The position numbers and the translations under genes were made by a program. The notes below the pieces were generated by a model, which had not been told where the DNA came from, made no database searches, and was given only the letters and a program-made list of their open reading frames with translations. A DNA stretch of 64,000 bases from Mesorhizobium sp. ORS 3324 (lineage in GTDB: Bacteria; Pseudomonadota; Alphaproteobacteria; Rhizobiales; Rhizobiaceae): contig LM655246.1 of assembly GCA_000824825.2 (NCBI GenBank), forward strand, positions 1 to 64,000. The letters run 5' to 3'. Below, in pieces: positions 27,430-36,331 of this stretch. The stretch's first letter is position 1, and each line of letters begins with the position of its first letter.

Positions 27430-28784
27430 CGGATCTTGCCCTTCTCTTCAGCTAGTTCCTCGATTTCGAAGATTGTGATCGCTGGCAGGATACGGATGAA
27501 CAGGAAGACGAGCGCGAAGAAGGTGCCGATCGAGCCGAACAGGATGCCGAAATCGAGTCCTGTCAGCGACTGCTCGCCCCACGCAGGGGGCAGGTAGTCA
27601 CGGCTCGGCCCGGTGACAACGATGATGTAGCGCTCTATCCACATGCCGACGTTGATGGCCAGGGCGATCGCAAACAGAAGCGGCATGGTGCGCCTTATGC
27701 TGCGGAACCAAAGCAACTGCAGCACACCGCAGTTCAAGCCGAGCATCACCCAGAACAGCTGCGCATAGGGACCGAGGGCGCGCTCAATCATCATGGTGCG
27801 CTCGTAAGGCTTGCCGGAATACCAGGCGAAGAACGCCTCCGAGACGTAGCCGTAGGCAACGACCATGCCGGCCGCGATCATCAGCTTGGCGGCATTGTCC
27901 ATATGCCTGACCGTGATCAGGTCTTCGACTGAAAAGGCCCAGCGCAAGGGAATGGCAATGGTGAGCACCATGGCGAAGCCGGAGAGCAGCGCGCCGGCGA
28001 CGAAATAGGGCGGGAAAATCGTCGAGTGATAGCCGGGAGTGATCGCGAAGGTGAAATCGAGCGAGACGATCGAATGCACCGAAACGACAAGCGGCGTGGC
28101 CAGTGCGGCGAGCAGGAAATAGGCGGTCTGGTAGCGCGCCCAATGGAAGGCCGAGCCGCGCCAGCCCAAGGCTAATATCCCATAGAACAGCTGAACCGGT
28201 CGCGATTGCGCCCGGTCCCGCAGCACTGCGAGGTCGGGCAGCAGCCCCAGATACCAGAACAGCAGCGAGACGGTCGCGTAAGTGGCGATTGCCGCAAAAT
28301 CCCACACCAGCGGACTGCGCCATTGCGGCCAATGCATATGCACGTTGGGCAGCGGCAGCAGCCAATAGAAGAACCACGGCCGGCCGAGGTGCAGGATCGG
28401 GAACAGCCCGGCCATGGCAACGGCAAACAGCGTCATTGCCTCGGCAAAGCGGTTAATCGAGGCCCGCCATGGTTGGCGCAACAGCAGAAGCACCGCCGAG
28501 ATCAGTGTGCCGGCATGGCCGATGCCGATCCACCAGACGAAATTGGAGATCATCGTGCCCCATGCCACCGGGATATCGATGCCGTAGGCGCCGACGCCGA
28601 CCGCGATCAGGTAGGTGATGGAATAAAGGAACACCAGCACAAGCAGGAAGCAGACGAAGAATGCCGTCCAGAAATGGCGTGGCAGCCGGCCGCTGAGCAC
28701 GATCGAGCCGATGCGCCCGCTGATCTCAGGAAAATCATGCCGACCACGCAGGACGGGCGGGCTGGTGGCGCTCACGTCAGCCAT
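27426..28784 (-). CDS. actC: Alternative complex III quinol-oxidising membrane subunit ActC (NrfD/PsrC family)
   Basis: This encodes 452 residues from the ATG at 28784, which overlaps the actB end by 8 nt (28808 is possible but leaves a longer overlap). About ten helices are present. Motifs include WIGIGHAGTLISAVLLLLRQ, WRASINRFAEAMTLFAVAMAG, HLGRPWFFYWLLP and FTFAITPGYHSTIFPPYFV. The NrfD family binds quinol near the outer face. It transfers electrons to the ActB iron-sulfur clusters. Confidence 0.92.
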   Translation of the reverse strand: MADVSATSPPVLRGRHDFPEISGRIGSIVLSGRLPRHFWTAFFVCFLLVLVFLYSITYLIAVGVGAYGIDIPVAWGTMISNFVWWIGIGHAGTLISAVLLLLRQPWRASINRFAEAMTLFAVAMAGLFPILHLGRPWFFYWLLPLPNVHMHWPQWRSPLVWDFAAIATYATVSLLFWYLGLLPDLAVLRDRAQSRPVQLFYGILALGWRGSAFHWARYQTAYFLLAALATPLVVSVHSIVSLDFTFAITPGYHSTIFPPYFVAGALLSGFAMVLTIAIPLRWAFSVEDLITVRHMDNAAKLMIAAGMVVAYGYVSEAFFAWYSGKPYERTMMIERALGPYAQLFWVMLGLNCGVLQLLWFRSIRRTMPLLFAIALAINVGMWIERYIIVVTGPSRDYLPPAWGEQSLTGLDFGILFGSIGTFFALVFLFIRILPAITIFEIEELAEEKGKIR

Positions 28785-31752
28785 CGCTCGCCTCGCCAGG
28801 CCGGGCAAGCTTGCCGTTCGGATTGCCGATCTTGCCGAGATATGTCGTGCGCGGGCGGGTGTTCAGTTCTTCGAGCAGCGCGTAGTTCTGCGGAGCGCTC
28901 TTCTCGCGCGCGACATGCGAATCCTTCCTGTTGAGATCGCCGAAGGTGATGGCCCGTGTTGGGCACGCCTGCTGGCAAGCGGTAACGACCTCGTCATCGG
29001 CGATCGGGCGGTTCTCGATCTGAGCCTGGATGCGCCTGGCGTTGATGCGCTGAACGCAATAGGTGCATTTCTCCATGACGCCGCGGGAGCGCACGCTGAC
29101 GTTTGGATTGTGCACCGCCTGTTCAGGCCCGGCTTCCTCCTTGTCGAACGATTGGTGGTCGAGGAAGTTGAAGCGCCGAACCTTGTAGGGACAGTTCTGC
29201 GAGCAGTAGCGCGTGCCGATGCAGCGGTTGTAGATCTGGGCGTTCAGTCCATCATGCGTGTGAACCGTCGCATTGACCGGACAAACCACTTCGCAAGGCG
29301 CCTTCTCGCAGTGCATGCATGGCACAGGCTGGAAGAAAGTTTCGGGCGCGCTGACCGGCCCGGCGTAGTAGCGGTCGATCCGTAGCCAATGCATCTCCTG
29401 GCCGCGGTCGCATTCATCGGGACCGACAGTCGCGATGTTGTTCTCCGCCTGGCAGGCCGCCACGCAAGCCATACAGCCGATACAGGCCGAAAGGTCGATC
29501 GCCATCGCCCAGGCTTCCTGGTCGTAGCGCCAGTCTGGGTAGAGCGATTCCGTCGGCGATGGCGGCGCATCCTTTCGAACGAAATGGGGATCCTGGCGGA
29601 AAGCCTCGAGCGAGGCATGTCGCACGAGCGCCCGGCCTTCCATGGCCTGATGGTGCTGCGTGGTGATGATGCGCACGCTGTTTTCGCGTGGCTGAATGGC
29701 GGCGCCGGTCGCAACCCATTGCGCGCCTATGCGCAAACGGAAGGCGTCGTAACCTTCAGCCATCGCGGCGACAGAGCCGACCTTGCGCCCAAAGCCGAAA
29801 GACAGCGTCACCGTCTCGTCCGGATGGCCGGGCATGATCCACACCGCAGCATCGATGTCGGCGCCCTCGCCCGCGACATTGATGACCCTGCCATTCTCGA
29901 TATTAAGTCGCTGCGCCGTTGCGGCTGAGATCAGAGCCGCGTTGCCCCAGACGATCTTAGTCAGTGGCCTTGGCAATTCCTGCAGCCATGATGCGTTGGC
30001 AAGACGCCCGTCGCGCAGCCAGGGATCGGCGATAAATCGAATGTCGATGCCGTCGTGATCTTCATGCCGAGGCTTCAGTCCGCCCAGATCAGGCGGCACC
30101 ATCAGAGACGCGGGCCTGGCGGCGCTTTCTGCGACAACACCGTCGCGCAGCGCTTTTTTCCAGGCGCCCTCGTCGAGGGATGACCAATGTTGTCGGATGA
30201 GTGAGAGCGCATTGGTTTCGAACTGGCCGCCAAGCACAGAGAGCAGTTCATGCACGGTTTTGCCGTCGTAAAGCGGTGCGATCAGTGGCTGCACCAGTGA
30301 AACCGTGCCGTCAAAGGCACGAAGATCGCTCCAGCTTTCGAGCTCATGTGCGGCCGGCACATGCCAATGCGCCAACAAAGCCGTCTCGTCACGATAGTGC
30401 CCGTGATGCACGAGCAGCTTCAGGAGCAAGAAGGCCCTGTGCACATCCAGGTTTATCGGCGCCGTATGCATCGGGTTTGCACCCAGCACGACAACCGTAT
30501 CGATGCTACCTTGGGCGATCGCGTCGCATAGGAGCGCCAGATCGCCATCGACGGGAATTGCATCCGGCGGCTCGATCAGTTCTATCGTATTGCCGATTGC
30601 ACCTAGGCTGGCATTGACCGCAAACGCGACAGCGTGGACAAAAGCACTTTGATGAGCGCCTGGCACGACCAGCGCATTGCGGCCTGCGGCCTTCAAATCC
30701 TCAGCCAGTGCCGCCATCCATGGGGGATCAACCGGCGATCCGGAGACGCCAGCCTGGCCGCTGAGAGTTGCACGCAGCGAGGCGGCAATGTCTTCAACCT
30801 TGCTTGGCCTGGTCGCATGTCGATGATCGGCGGCCGCACCGGTGGTCGTTGGCGTGGATTCCACGCTATAGAGCCGGTTCATTCGGTCACCGGGATTGCG
30901 CACGCGTCGCCGAGCCGCAAAGTCTCGGGCATAGGCGAGCCGGCCTGGGCCCTCGCCAAGGAAATCAGCATCGAGACTGAAGATCACGTCTGCGCGATCG
31001 AAGCGATAGAGCGGCGCGAGCGCCGATGCGAACAGGGCGCGCGATGCCTCTCCCGCTGCCGGCGCCGCTAGCGGATCATGGCGATAGACTTTCAGTTTCG
31101 AGTAGCGCGCCTGCAAGGCGCCGACCTGCGCAGCTATGGTCGGCGATGTGCTGGCTTCGAGCAGCAGGGCGGACCCCTGCCCTTGCGAGGCCGTCCACTT
31201 CGACACGAGCGCGGCCATGGCCTTTAGGAAATCGCCATACGTTGCAGGCTCGCCGCTCTTGAGCGGCATGCGAGAGCGGTCGGGGTCGAACAGCGTCAGC
31301 ACCGCTGCCTGCATCGATGCGTCGCTCGCACCGCGCGATGCGGGATGATCGGGATTGCCCTCAACCTTGGTCGGCCGCCCTTCATGGCTTTCGATGATGG
31401 CACCGATGCCGAAGCCGTCGCTTGACAAGGTGGTGGCGTAGTAGACGGGCTTGCCCGGGACAAGCATCTCTGGCTGACGCACATAGGGCACGATGCTTTG
31501 CGCCTTGCTGCAGGCGGCCAGGCCGCCAAGCGATAGCGAGGCGCCCATCAGCTTCAGGAGCGTGCGCCTGTTCGGTTCAGACGGCAACCGCTCTGCTATG
31601 GCTGGAAACTCGGCTTCGACGAAGCGGCGGAATTCGGCGGTGCCTGCGATCTCGTCGAAGCTGCGCCACATATCGCGGCTTGCCGCTAGATGTCGTCGCA
31701 AGGTTGCGGTGTCGATGGCGGACAAGGGCCTTTTGTCAGCGATGGCAGACAT
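28777..31752 (-). CDS. actB: Alternative complex III Fe-S / molybdopterin-like subunit ActB
   Basis: This encodes 991 residues. A Tat-like motif (RRTLLKLMGASLSLGGLAAC) lies near residue 63. A molybdopterin-oxidoreductase-like domain that in this family carries no molybdenum makes up most of the protein. The C-terminal part holds the ferredoxin-like clusters: CIGCMACVAACQ, CMHCEKAPCEVVCP, CIGTRYCSQNCP and CTYC...CQQACP. It carries electrons from the quinol site to the cytochromes. The large size is the normal fused ACIII form, so it is not a nitrate or polysulfide reductase. Confidence 0.93.
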   Translation of the reverse strand: MSAIADKRPLSAIDTATLRRHLAASRDMWRSFDEIAGTAEFRRFVEAEFPAIAERLPSEPNRRTLLKLMGASLSLGGLAACSKAQSIVPYVRQPEMLVPGKPVYYATTLSSDGFGIGAIIESHEGRPTKVEGNPDHPASRGASDASMQAAVLTLFDPDRSRMPLKSGEPATYGDFLKAMAALVSKWTASQGQGSALLLEASTSPTIAAQVGALQARYSKLKVYRHDPLAAPAAGEASRALFASALAPLYRFDRADVIFSLDADFLGEGPGRLAYARDFAARRRVRNPGDRMNRLYSVESTPTTTGAAADHRHATRPSKVEDIAASLRATLSGQAGVSGSPVDPPWMAALAEDLKAAGRNALVVPGAHQSAFVHAVAFAVNASLGAIGNTIELIEPPDAIPVDGDLALLCDAIAQGSIDTVVVLGANPMHTAPINLDVHRAFLLLKLLVHHGHYRDETALLAHWHVPAAHELESWSDLRAFDGTVSLVQPLIAPLYDGKTVHELLSVLGGQFETNALSLIRQHWSSLDEGAWKKALRDGVVAESAARPASLMVPPDLGGLKPRHEDHDGIDIRFIADPWLRDGRLANASWLQELPRPLTKIVWGNAALISAATAQRLNIENGRVINVAGEGADIDAAVWIMPGHPDETVTLSFGFGRKVGSVAAMAEGYDAFRLRIGAQWVATGAAIQPRENSVRIITTQHHQAMEGRALVRHASLEAFRQDPHFVRKDAPPSPTESLYPDWRYDQEAWAMAIDLSACIGCMACVAACQAENNIATVGPDECDRGQEMHWLRIDRYYAGPVSAPETFFQPVPCMHCEKAPCEVVCPVNATVHTHDGLNAQIYNRCIGTRYCSQNCPYKVRRFNFLDHQSFDKEEAGPEQAVHNPNVSVRSRGVMEKCTYCVQRINARRIQAQIENRPIADDEVVTACQQACPTRAITFGDLNRKDSHVAREKSAPQNYALLEELNTRPRTTYLGKIGNPNGKLARPGEASDG

Positions 31753-32392
31753 AGCAATCCGTCATAGTCTCGGGATGGATGTCGAGCATCTTGATCAGCG
31801 AGCGCCTGATATCGTCGATGTCGTCAGGAGCCTGCCAATGCATCAAGAACACATCCTGCGGCGGGCGCAGATAGGGCTGGGGATTGCGATGGCAGCCGAG
31901 ACACCACTCCATGTTGAGCGTATGGGCCCGCATCATCAGCGGCATGTCGTCGACCTCGCCGTGGCAAGTCTCGCAGGCCACCCCTTTGTTGATGTGGATC
32001 GCATGATTGAAGAAAACAAAATCGGGGACGCTGTTGACACGCTGCCACCGGAGCGGTGTTCCTGAGGCGAGGCTTGCGCGCACCGGCGCCAGCATTTCGG
32101 CATTGGTGAAAATTTGCGAATGACACGTCATGCAGATCTCGGTGGCCGGCAGGCCCGCCGAGGACGACGTCTCGAGCCCGTCGTGGCAATAGCGGCAGTC
32201 GATGCCGAGCTGGCCGACGTGGTGCTTGTGGCTGAATGGCACCGGCTGTGCCAATGGTCGACCTACTCCGCTTACGAAGCCCGAACGAGGAAGCATTATT
32301 GCGAGCACCCCGGCAATGAGCAGTGCGGCGCATGTTCCCCAGATCACAAAGCGCGCGAGGCCATTGGCGCTCTTGGAGAAGATTTGCGGCAT
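31736..32392 (-). CDS. actA: Alternative complex III pentaheme cytochrome c ActA
   Basis: This encodes 218 residues. One N-terminal helix (FVIWGTCAALLIAGVLAIML) anchors it. Five heme motifs follow: CRYCH, CMTCH, CETCH, CLGCH and CYVCH. His residues such as SHKHHVG and NHAIHIN give distal ligands. It overlaps actB by 17 nt. The ATG at 32392 follows GGCGAGGCG; an upstream frame to 32518 would cross the EcfG-like promoter and is rejected. First gene of the 12-gene respiratory operon. Confidence 0.93.
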   Translation of the reverse strand: MPQIFSKSANGLARFVIWGTCAALLIAGVLAIMLPRSGFVSGVGRPLAQPVPFSHKHHVGQLGIDCRYCHDGLETSSSAGLPATEICMTCHSQIFTNAEMLAPVRASLASGTPLRWQRVNSVPDFVFFNHAIHINKGVACETCHGEVDDMPLMMRAHTLNMEWCLGCHRNPQPYLRPPQDVFLMHWQAPDDIDDIRRSLIKMLDIHPETMTDCYVCHR

Positions 32393-32433
32393 CGCCTCGC
32401 CTGCTGCGGGCAAACTTCGACTTGACGACACGT

Positions 32434-32459
32434 AACGGTGGTTTTGCCGCGAAGGTTCC
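32434..32459 (-). promoter_or_regulatory. EcfG-type promoter of the ACIII-caa3 operon
   Basis: On the minus strand: GGAAC, 17 nt, CGTT (18 nt to GTT). It lies about 42 nt before the actA start. Spacing is one longer than most sites here, but the C before GTT fits the known consensus. Confidence 0.55.
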
Positions 32460-32607
32460 GGCGCGGCTAGAGCATCACACAATGGTGACCTGTGAAGGCA
32501 AATCGCCGACTTATTCACCGCAACCCGCGCGGTGACGGCGGGTGCGCTGCGGGATCAGCCGCGCGACGTTCGGCGCGACGGCCTGGGGGCGGCCCGATGG
32601 GTGTTTT

Positions 32608-32632
32608 GGAACATGCATGCGGGCTTTGAGTT
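32608..32632 (+). promoter_or_regulatory. EcfG-type promoter of the DUF296-molybdoenzyme pair
   Basis: GGAAC, 17 nt, GTT, ending 32 nt before the start at 32665. It rules out the earlier ATG at 32617, which would lie inside the promoter. Confidence 0.75.
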
Positions 32633-32664
32633 TTGCGCTCAAGGTCAATTCGCTACCGGATCAC

Positions 32665-33108
32665 ATGAAATCGAAGCTGATCGCTGAAACTTGCGGGCAA
32701 AGAACATTCGTCGTGGTACTGGATCGCGGCGAGGAGGCATTCGCTGCACTGACCGCGTTTGCCGGTCAAAAGGGTATCACCGGCGCCTCACTGACGGCGA
32801 TCGGCGCATTTGAGAAAGCGACCGTGGGCTGGTTTGACTTTCAGTCGAAATCCTACCGCGAGATCCCGATAAACGAGCAGTGCGAAGTGCTGAGTGCCAT
32901 TGGTGACCTCGCACTCGATGACAGCGGCAGGCCGAGCCTCCATGTCCATGTGGTGCTTGGGATGAGTGACGGATCGACGCGTGGCGGCCATTTGCTGGAA
33001 GCCACCGTGCAGCCGACGCTTGAAATCACGGTTGTTGAAGCACCCAGTCATCTGCGCCGCACCAAGGTTCCTGAACTGGGCATCGCGTTGATCGATCTAG
33101 GTGCCTGA
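32665..33108 (+). CDS. PPC/DUF296 domain protein
   Basis: This encodes 147 residues. The PPC fold is shown by RTFVVVLDRGEEAFAALTAF, GITGASLTAIGAFEKATVGW, EVLSAIGDLAL and RPSLHVHVVLGMSDGSTRGG, whose His residues can form a metal or ligand site. In bacteria such stand-alone domains are trimeric with unknown roles; in plants the domain is attached to AT-hook DNA-binding proteins. The next gene starts 82 nt later under the same EcfG-type promoter. The ribosome site is weak (GGATC). Confidence 0.85.
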   Translation: MKSKLIAETCGQRTFVVVLDRGEEAFAALTAFAGQKGITGASLTAIGAFEKATVGWFDFQSKSYREIPINEQCEVLSAIGDLALDDSGRPSLHVHVVLGMSDGSTRGGHLLEATVQPTLEITVVEAPSHLRRTKVPELGIALIDLGA

Positions 33109-33190
33109 GGGCGTTGTACCCAGCGAACCGGAACAACTGCGTCTCACCACGGTTTGCTTAATGTTCTTTCTCTTTTTTGGACAAAGTCAC

Positions 33191-35491
33191 ATGGAACCTG
33201 CTGTCACCGATCACGTCGAGGTAAAGACTTACAATCATCCGACCGGCGGATGGGGCTCGCTCAAATCGCTGATCCGCAAGGCGCGCGACCAGGGGCTGCT
33301 GTTGTCGGACATATGGAGCACGTTGCTGAAGCAGAACAAGGCCGACGGCTATATGTGCGTCTCGTGCTCATGGGCCAAGCCGGCCGAGCCGAGGCCGTTC
33401 GAATTTTGCGAGAACGGTGCCAAGGCAACGATGTGGGAGCAGACCAGCAAGCGCTGCGAGCCGTCCTTCTTTGCCGCCCATAGCCTGACCGAGCTCCTGG
33501 ACTGGCCGGATCACGATCTGGAGAAACAGGGGCGCCTCACCGAGCCGATGCGCTACAACAGCGCCACCGACAAATACGAACCGATAGCGTGGCCAGATGC
33601 CTTTGGCGACATAGGCGCGCAACTTAGGCGTCTCGACCCAAAGTCCGTGGTCTTTTACACCTCCGGACGCGCCTCGCTCGAGGCCTCGTTCATGTATCAG
33701 CTCTTCGCCCGCATCTACGGTTCCCCGAACCTCCCCGATTCCTCGAACATGTGTCACGAATCGACGTCGGTCGGTCTGCCGGAATCGATTGGCTCCCCTG
33801 TCGGTTCGGTGCAATTGGAGGACTTCGCCAAATCCGACATGATGTTCTTCTTTGGCCATAATACCGGTGTCACTGCGCCGCGCCTGTTGCACCCCATCGA
33901 GGATGCCCGCCAGCGCGGCGTGCCGGTGATCACCTTCAATCCTCTACGCGAGCGAGGCCTGGTGAGGTTCAAGAACCCGCAGAACCCGGTTGAGATGCTG
34001 TCGCCGGGCCCGGGGACGAAAATGTCGAGCGACTTCTTCCAGATCCGGGCGGGCGGGGATATCGCAGCTATGACCGGCATTGCCAAGGCGGTGCTGGCGC
34101 TTGACGACGTAGCCCGGGAACGTGGCGCAAAACGTGTCCTTGATATGGCTTTCATCGAGGAGCACACGTCAAGCTTTGCCGAGTTCGAAGCCTATCTGCG
34201 CGCCACTGATTGGGAAGGTATTGTTCGGCGTTGCGGCATCTCGCGAGCTGATCTTGAACATGTCGCCGAGATCTACAGCGTGGCCAATGCGGTGATCGGC
34301 AATTACGGCATGGGGCTCACCCAGCATCGCCACGGGACTGAGAATGTGCAAATGCTGTGCAACCTCCTGCTCATGCGCGGCAATATCGGCAAGCCAGGAG
34401 CCGGAATATCGCCTTTGCGGGGACACTCCAATGTGCAGGGGCAGCGCACGGTCGGCATTTCCGAAAAGCCGGAGCTCGTACCGCTTGATAAATTCCGGCA
34501 ATTCTACGGCTTCGAGCCGCCGCGGCAAAAGGGGCTCGATACAGTCGAGACCTGCAAGGGCGTGATCGACGCTCAGGTTCATGGTTTCGTCGGGCTCGGC
34601 GGCAATTTCGTGCGAGCCGTGCCGGAAACCGGGCTGGTCGAGAAGGCCTGGCGCAACCTCGACCTGCATGTCGAGATTGCCACAAAGCTCAACCGCAGCC
34701 ACCTGATCGCCGGGAAAGTCACATATCTGCTGCCATGCCTGTCGCGACTGGAAAAGGACGTTCAGGCCAGCGGGCCGCAGTGGGTCTCGGTCGAAGACTC
34801 GACCGCCTGCATCCATGGCTCCTTCGGATCGCGGCCAAAGCCTAGCGAACACCTGCTGTCGGAACCAACCATCGTTGCGGAGCTGGCCAAGGCGTGCGTC
34901 GCTGGCAAGAGCTCTATCCCCTGGGACGAGTGGGTCGCGAACTACGCTCGCATCCGCGACGAGATCGAGCGCTGCTTCCCGACGCATTTCAAGGACTTTA
35001 ACAAACGCTTCCTGACACCTGGCGGGTTCCATCGCGACATCAAGGCCTCGAAGCGCGTCTGGCAGACGCCGAATAAGAAAGCGAATTTCAAGCTGCCCAC
35101 CACGCTGGAAACCGACCCCGATATCGATGTTTCCGGCAAGGATGTGCTGACCCTGATCACGGTGCGGTCCAACGACCAGTTCAACACCACAGTCTATGGC
35201 TATCGCGACAGGTTGCGCGGCATCATCGGAACACGAATGGTCCTGCTGATGAATGACGAAGACATCCGACGAATGGGGCTCAGCGCCGGCCAGGAAGTCG
35301 CTCTGGAGGCTCACGCCGATGACGGCATCGAGCGGCGGGTGAAAGGTCTGCGGGTCACGCCCTACTCCATCCCAAGCGGAAATTGCGCGGGCTATTATCC
35401 CGAACTTAACCCTCTAGTGCCGCTTTGGCACCATGCTCATAAGGCGCATGTGCCGGCGGTAAAGTCGGTGCCGGTACGGATCGTCGCATAG
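33191..35491 (+). CDS. FdhF/YdeP family molybdopterin oxidoreductase
   Basis: This encodes 766 residues from the ATG at 33191. The N-terminus holds GYMCVSCSWAKP and a following Cys (FEFCENGA). Molybdopterin-domain motifs follow: FYTSGRASLEASFMYQLFAR, LPDSSNMCHESTSVGL, DMMFFFGHNTGVTAPRLLHP, GNYGMGLTQHRHGTENVQML and MRGNIGKPGAGISPLRGHSN. A C-terminal MGD-binding barrel has TVRSNDQFNTTVYGYRDRLRG. There is no Tat signal, so it is cytoplasmic. The family is linked to acid and oxidative stress; the substrate is unknown. An upstream in-frame start at 33101 lacks a ribosome site. Confidence 0.88.
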   Translation: MEPAVTDHVEVKTYNHPTGGWGSLKSLIRKARDQGLLLSDIWSTLLKQNKADGYMCVSCSWAKPAEPRPFEFCENGAKATMWEQTSKRCEPSFFAAHSLTELLDWPDHDLEKQGRLTEPMRYNSATDKYEPIAWPDAFGDIGAQLRRLDPKSVVFYTSGRASLEASFMYQLFARIYGSPNLPDSSNMCHESTSVGLPESIGSPVGSVQLEDFAKSDMMFFFGHNTGVTAPRLLHPIEDARQRGVPVITFNPLRERGLVRFKNPQNPVEMLSPGPGTKMSSDFFQIRAGGDIAAMTGIAKAVLALDDVARERGAKRVLDMAFIEEHTSSFAEFEAYLRATDWEGIVRRCGISRADLEHVAEIYSVANAVIGNYGMGLTQHRHGTENVQMLCNLLLMRGNIGKPGAGISPLRGHSNVQGQRTVGISEKPELVPLDKFRQFYGFEPPRQKGLDTVETCKGVIDAQVHGFVGLGGNFVRAVPETGLVEKAWRNLDLHVEIATKLNRSHLIAGKVTYLLPCLSRLEKDVQASGPQWVSVEDSTACIHGSFGSRPKPSEHLLSEPTIVAELAKACVAGKSSIPWDEWVANYARIRDEIERCFPTHFKDFNKRFLTPGGFHRDIKASKRVWQTPNKKANFKLPTTLETDPDIDVSGKDVLTLITVRSNDQFNTTVYGYRDRLRGIIGTRMVLLMNDEDIRRMGLSAGQEVALEAHADDGIERRVKGLRVTPYSIPSGNCAGYYPELNPLVPLWHHAHKAHVPAVKSVPVRIVA

Positions 35492-35557
35492 GGCCAGCGC
35501 AATTCAGTGAGCGGCAGGATTGCTGAACCACTCTGAAACAGCGGACCCTGGATTGCT

Positions 35558-36166
35558 CTAGGTCCAGGCCGAAAGCACCGTCTCCATCTCGACGGTCTCG
35601 ACCTGTTGCGCGAAGCGCTGGTGGTAGACGGTCATCAGCGCATCGTGCGTCGCGTCAGAGGAGCTGCAAAGCGCGTCGGTGACCAGCACGACCCGATGAC
35701 CGATGTCGATCGCGCCCAAAACGGTTGCAAGCACGCAGACATCGGTTTCACCGCCGGTGACCACCAGCGTATCGATCTGGCGGGCGGCAAGCAGGGGCTG
35801 CAGCTTGCCCTCAGGCCAAGGTGAATAGATGTGCTTGTCGATCACCTGCGCCGGCGGACAAAATGATGACAGCGGCGGCAGCAATTCGACCATCTCTGGC
35901 CCGACATTCTCGATCGTCATCGACGCCCAGCGCTCATAGTAGCGTCTCCAGGTGCCGACACCCAGGCCAGGTTTTGCAGCCGGCACGAACCGCGTGAAGA
36001 TGGTCTGCTCGGCCTTGCGTTCGACAAGGCTCACTATCCTTGGGAGAACGCGGGTGATCCACGGCGTCGCCCATTGGGAAGGTTCTGCGAATAATTTCTG
36101 CATGTCGACGCAAAGATGCGCGCAGTGCTCGCCAAGAGGACCATAGCTCAAGCCGGAAAACGACAT
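35558..36166 (-). CDS. Isochorismatase-family cysteine hydrolase
   Basis: This encodes 202 residues. The catalytic Asp lies in LCVDMQKLF (near 20), the Lys probably in VIDKHIYSPW, and the nucleophile Cys in GGETDVCVLATVLGA, which follows the cis-peptide region. It is likely an amidohydrolase of the nicotinamidase/carbamoyl-sarcosine type, with unknown substrate. The start at 36166 has AGGA 8 nt upstream. An 18-nt-spaced EcfG-like site at 36264-36289 is its likely promoter. Confidence 0.85.
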   Translation of the reverse strand: MSFSGLSYGPLGEHCAHLCVDMQKLFAEPSQWATPWITRVLPRIVSLVERKAEQTIFTRFVPAAKPGLGVGTWRRYYERWASMTIENVGPEMVELLPPLSSFCPPAQVIDKHIYSPWPEGKLQPLLAARQIDTLVVTGGETDVCVLATVLGAIDIGHRVVLVTDALCSSSDATHDALMTVYHQRFAQQVETVEMETVLSAWT

Positions 36167-36263
36167 CAGGATTCCTGTCGGAAGTTCGTGTTCGACGTGA
36201 TGAAGTGAGGTTGTCGGGTCAAGCGGTCGAGATTCAGCGTTTCGGTCGTGATTGCGGTGAAGC

Positions 36264-36289
36264 AACGCCGCGCAGGCCTAGCTCGTTCC
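36264..36289 (-). promoter_or_regulatory. EcfG-type promoter of the isochorismatase-family gene
   Basis: On the minus strand: GGAAC, 17 nt, CGTT (18 nt to GTT), about 98 nt before the start at 36166. Confidence 0.5.
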
Positions 36290-36331
36290 AGCCGACCGGA
36301 AACAACACCTTTGGTCGAGCGTTCAGTCGAG

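Noticed and set aside
28777..31752. Nitrate, polysulfide or formate reductase large subunit
   Set aside because: Fused ferredoxin domain and neighbours actA, C, D, E, F identify alternative complex III.
34169..35314. 381-codon minus-strand frame inside the molybdoenzyme gene
   Set aside because: Antisense shadow of a well-supported oxidoreductase.
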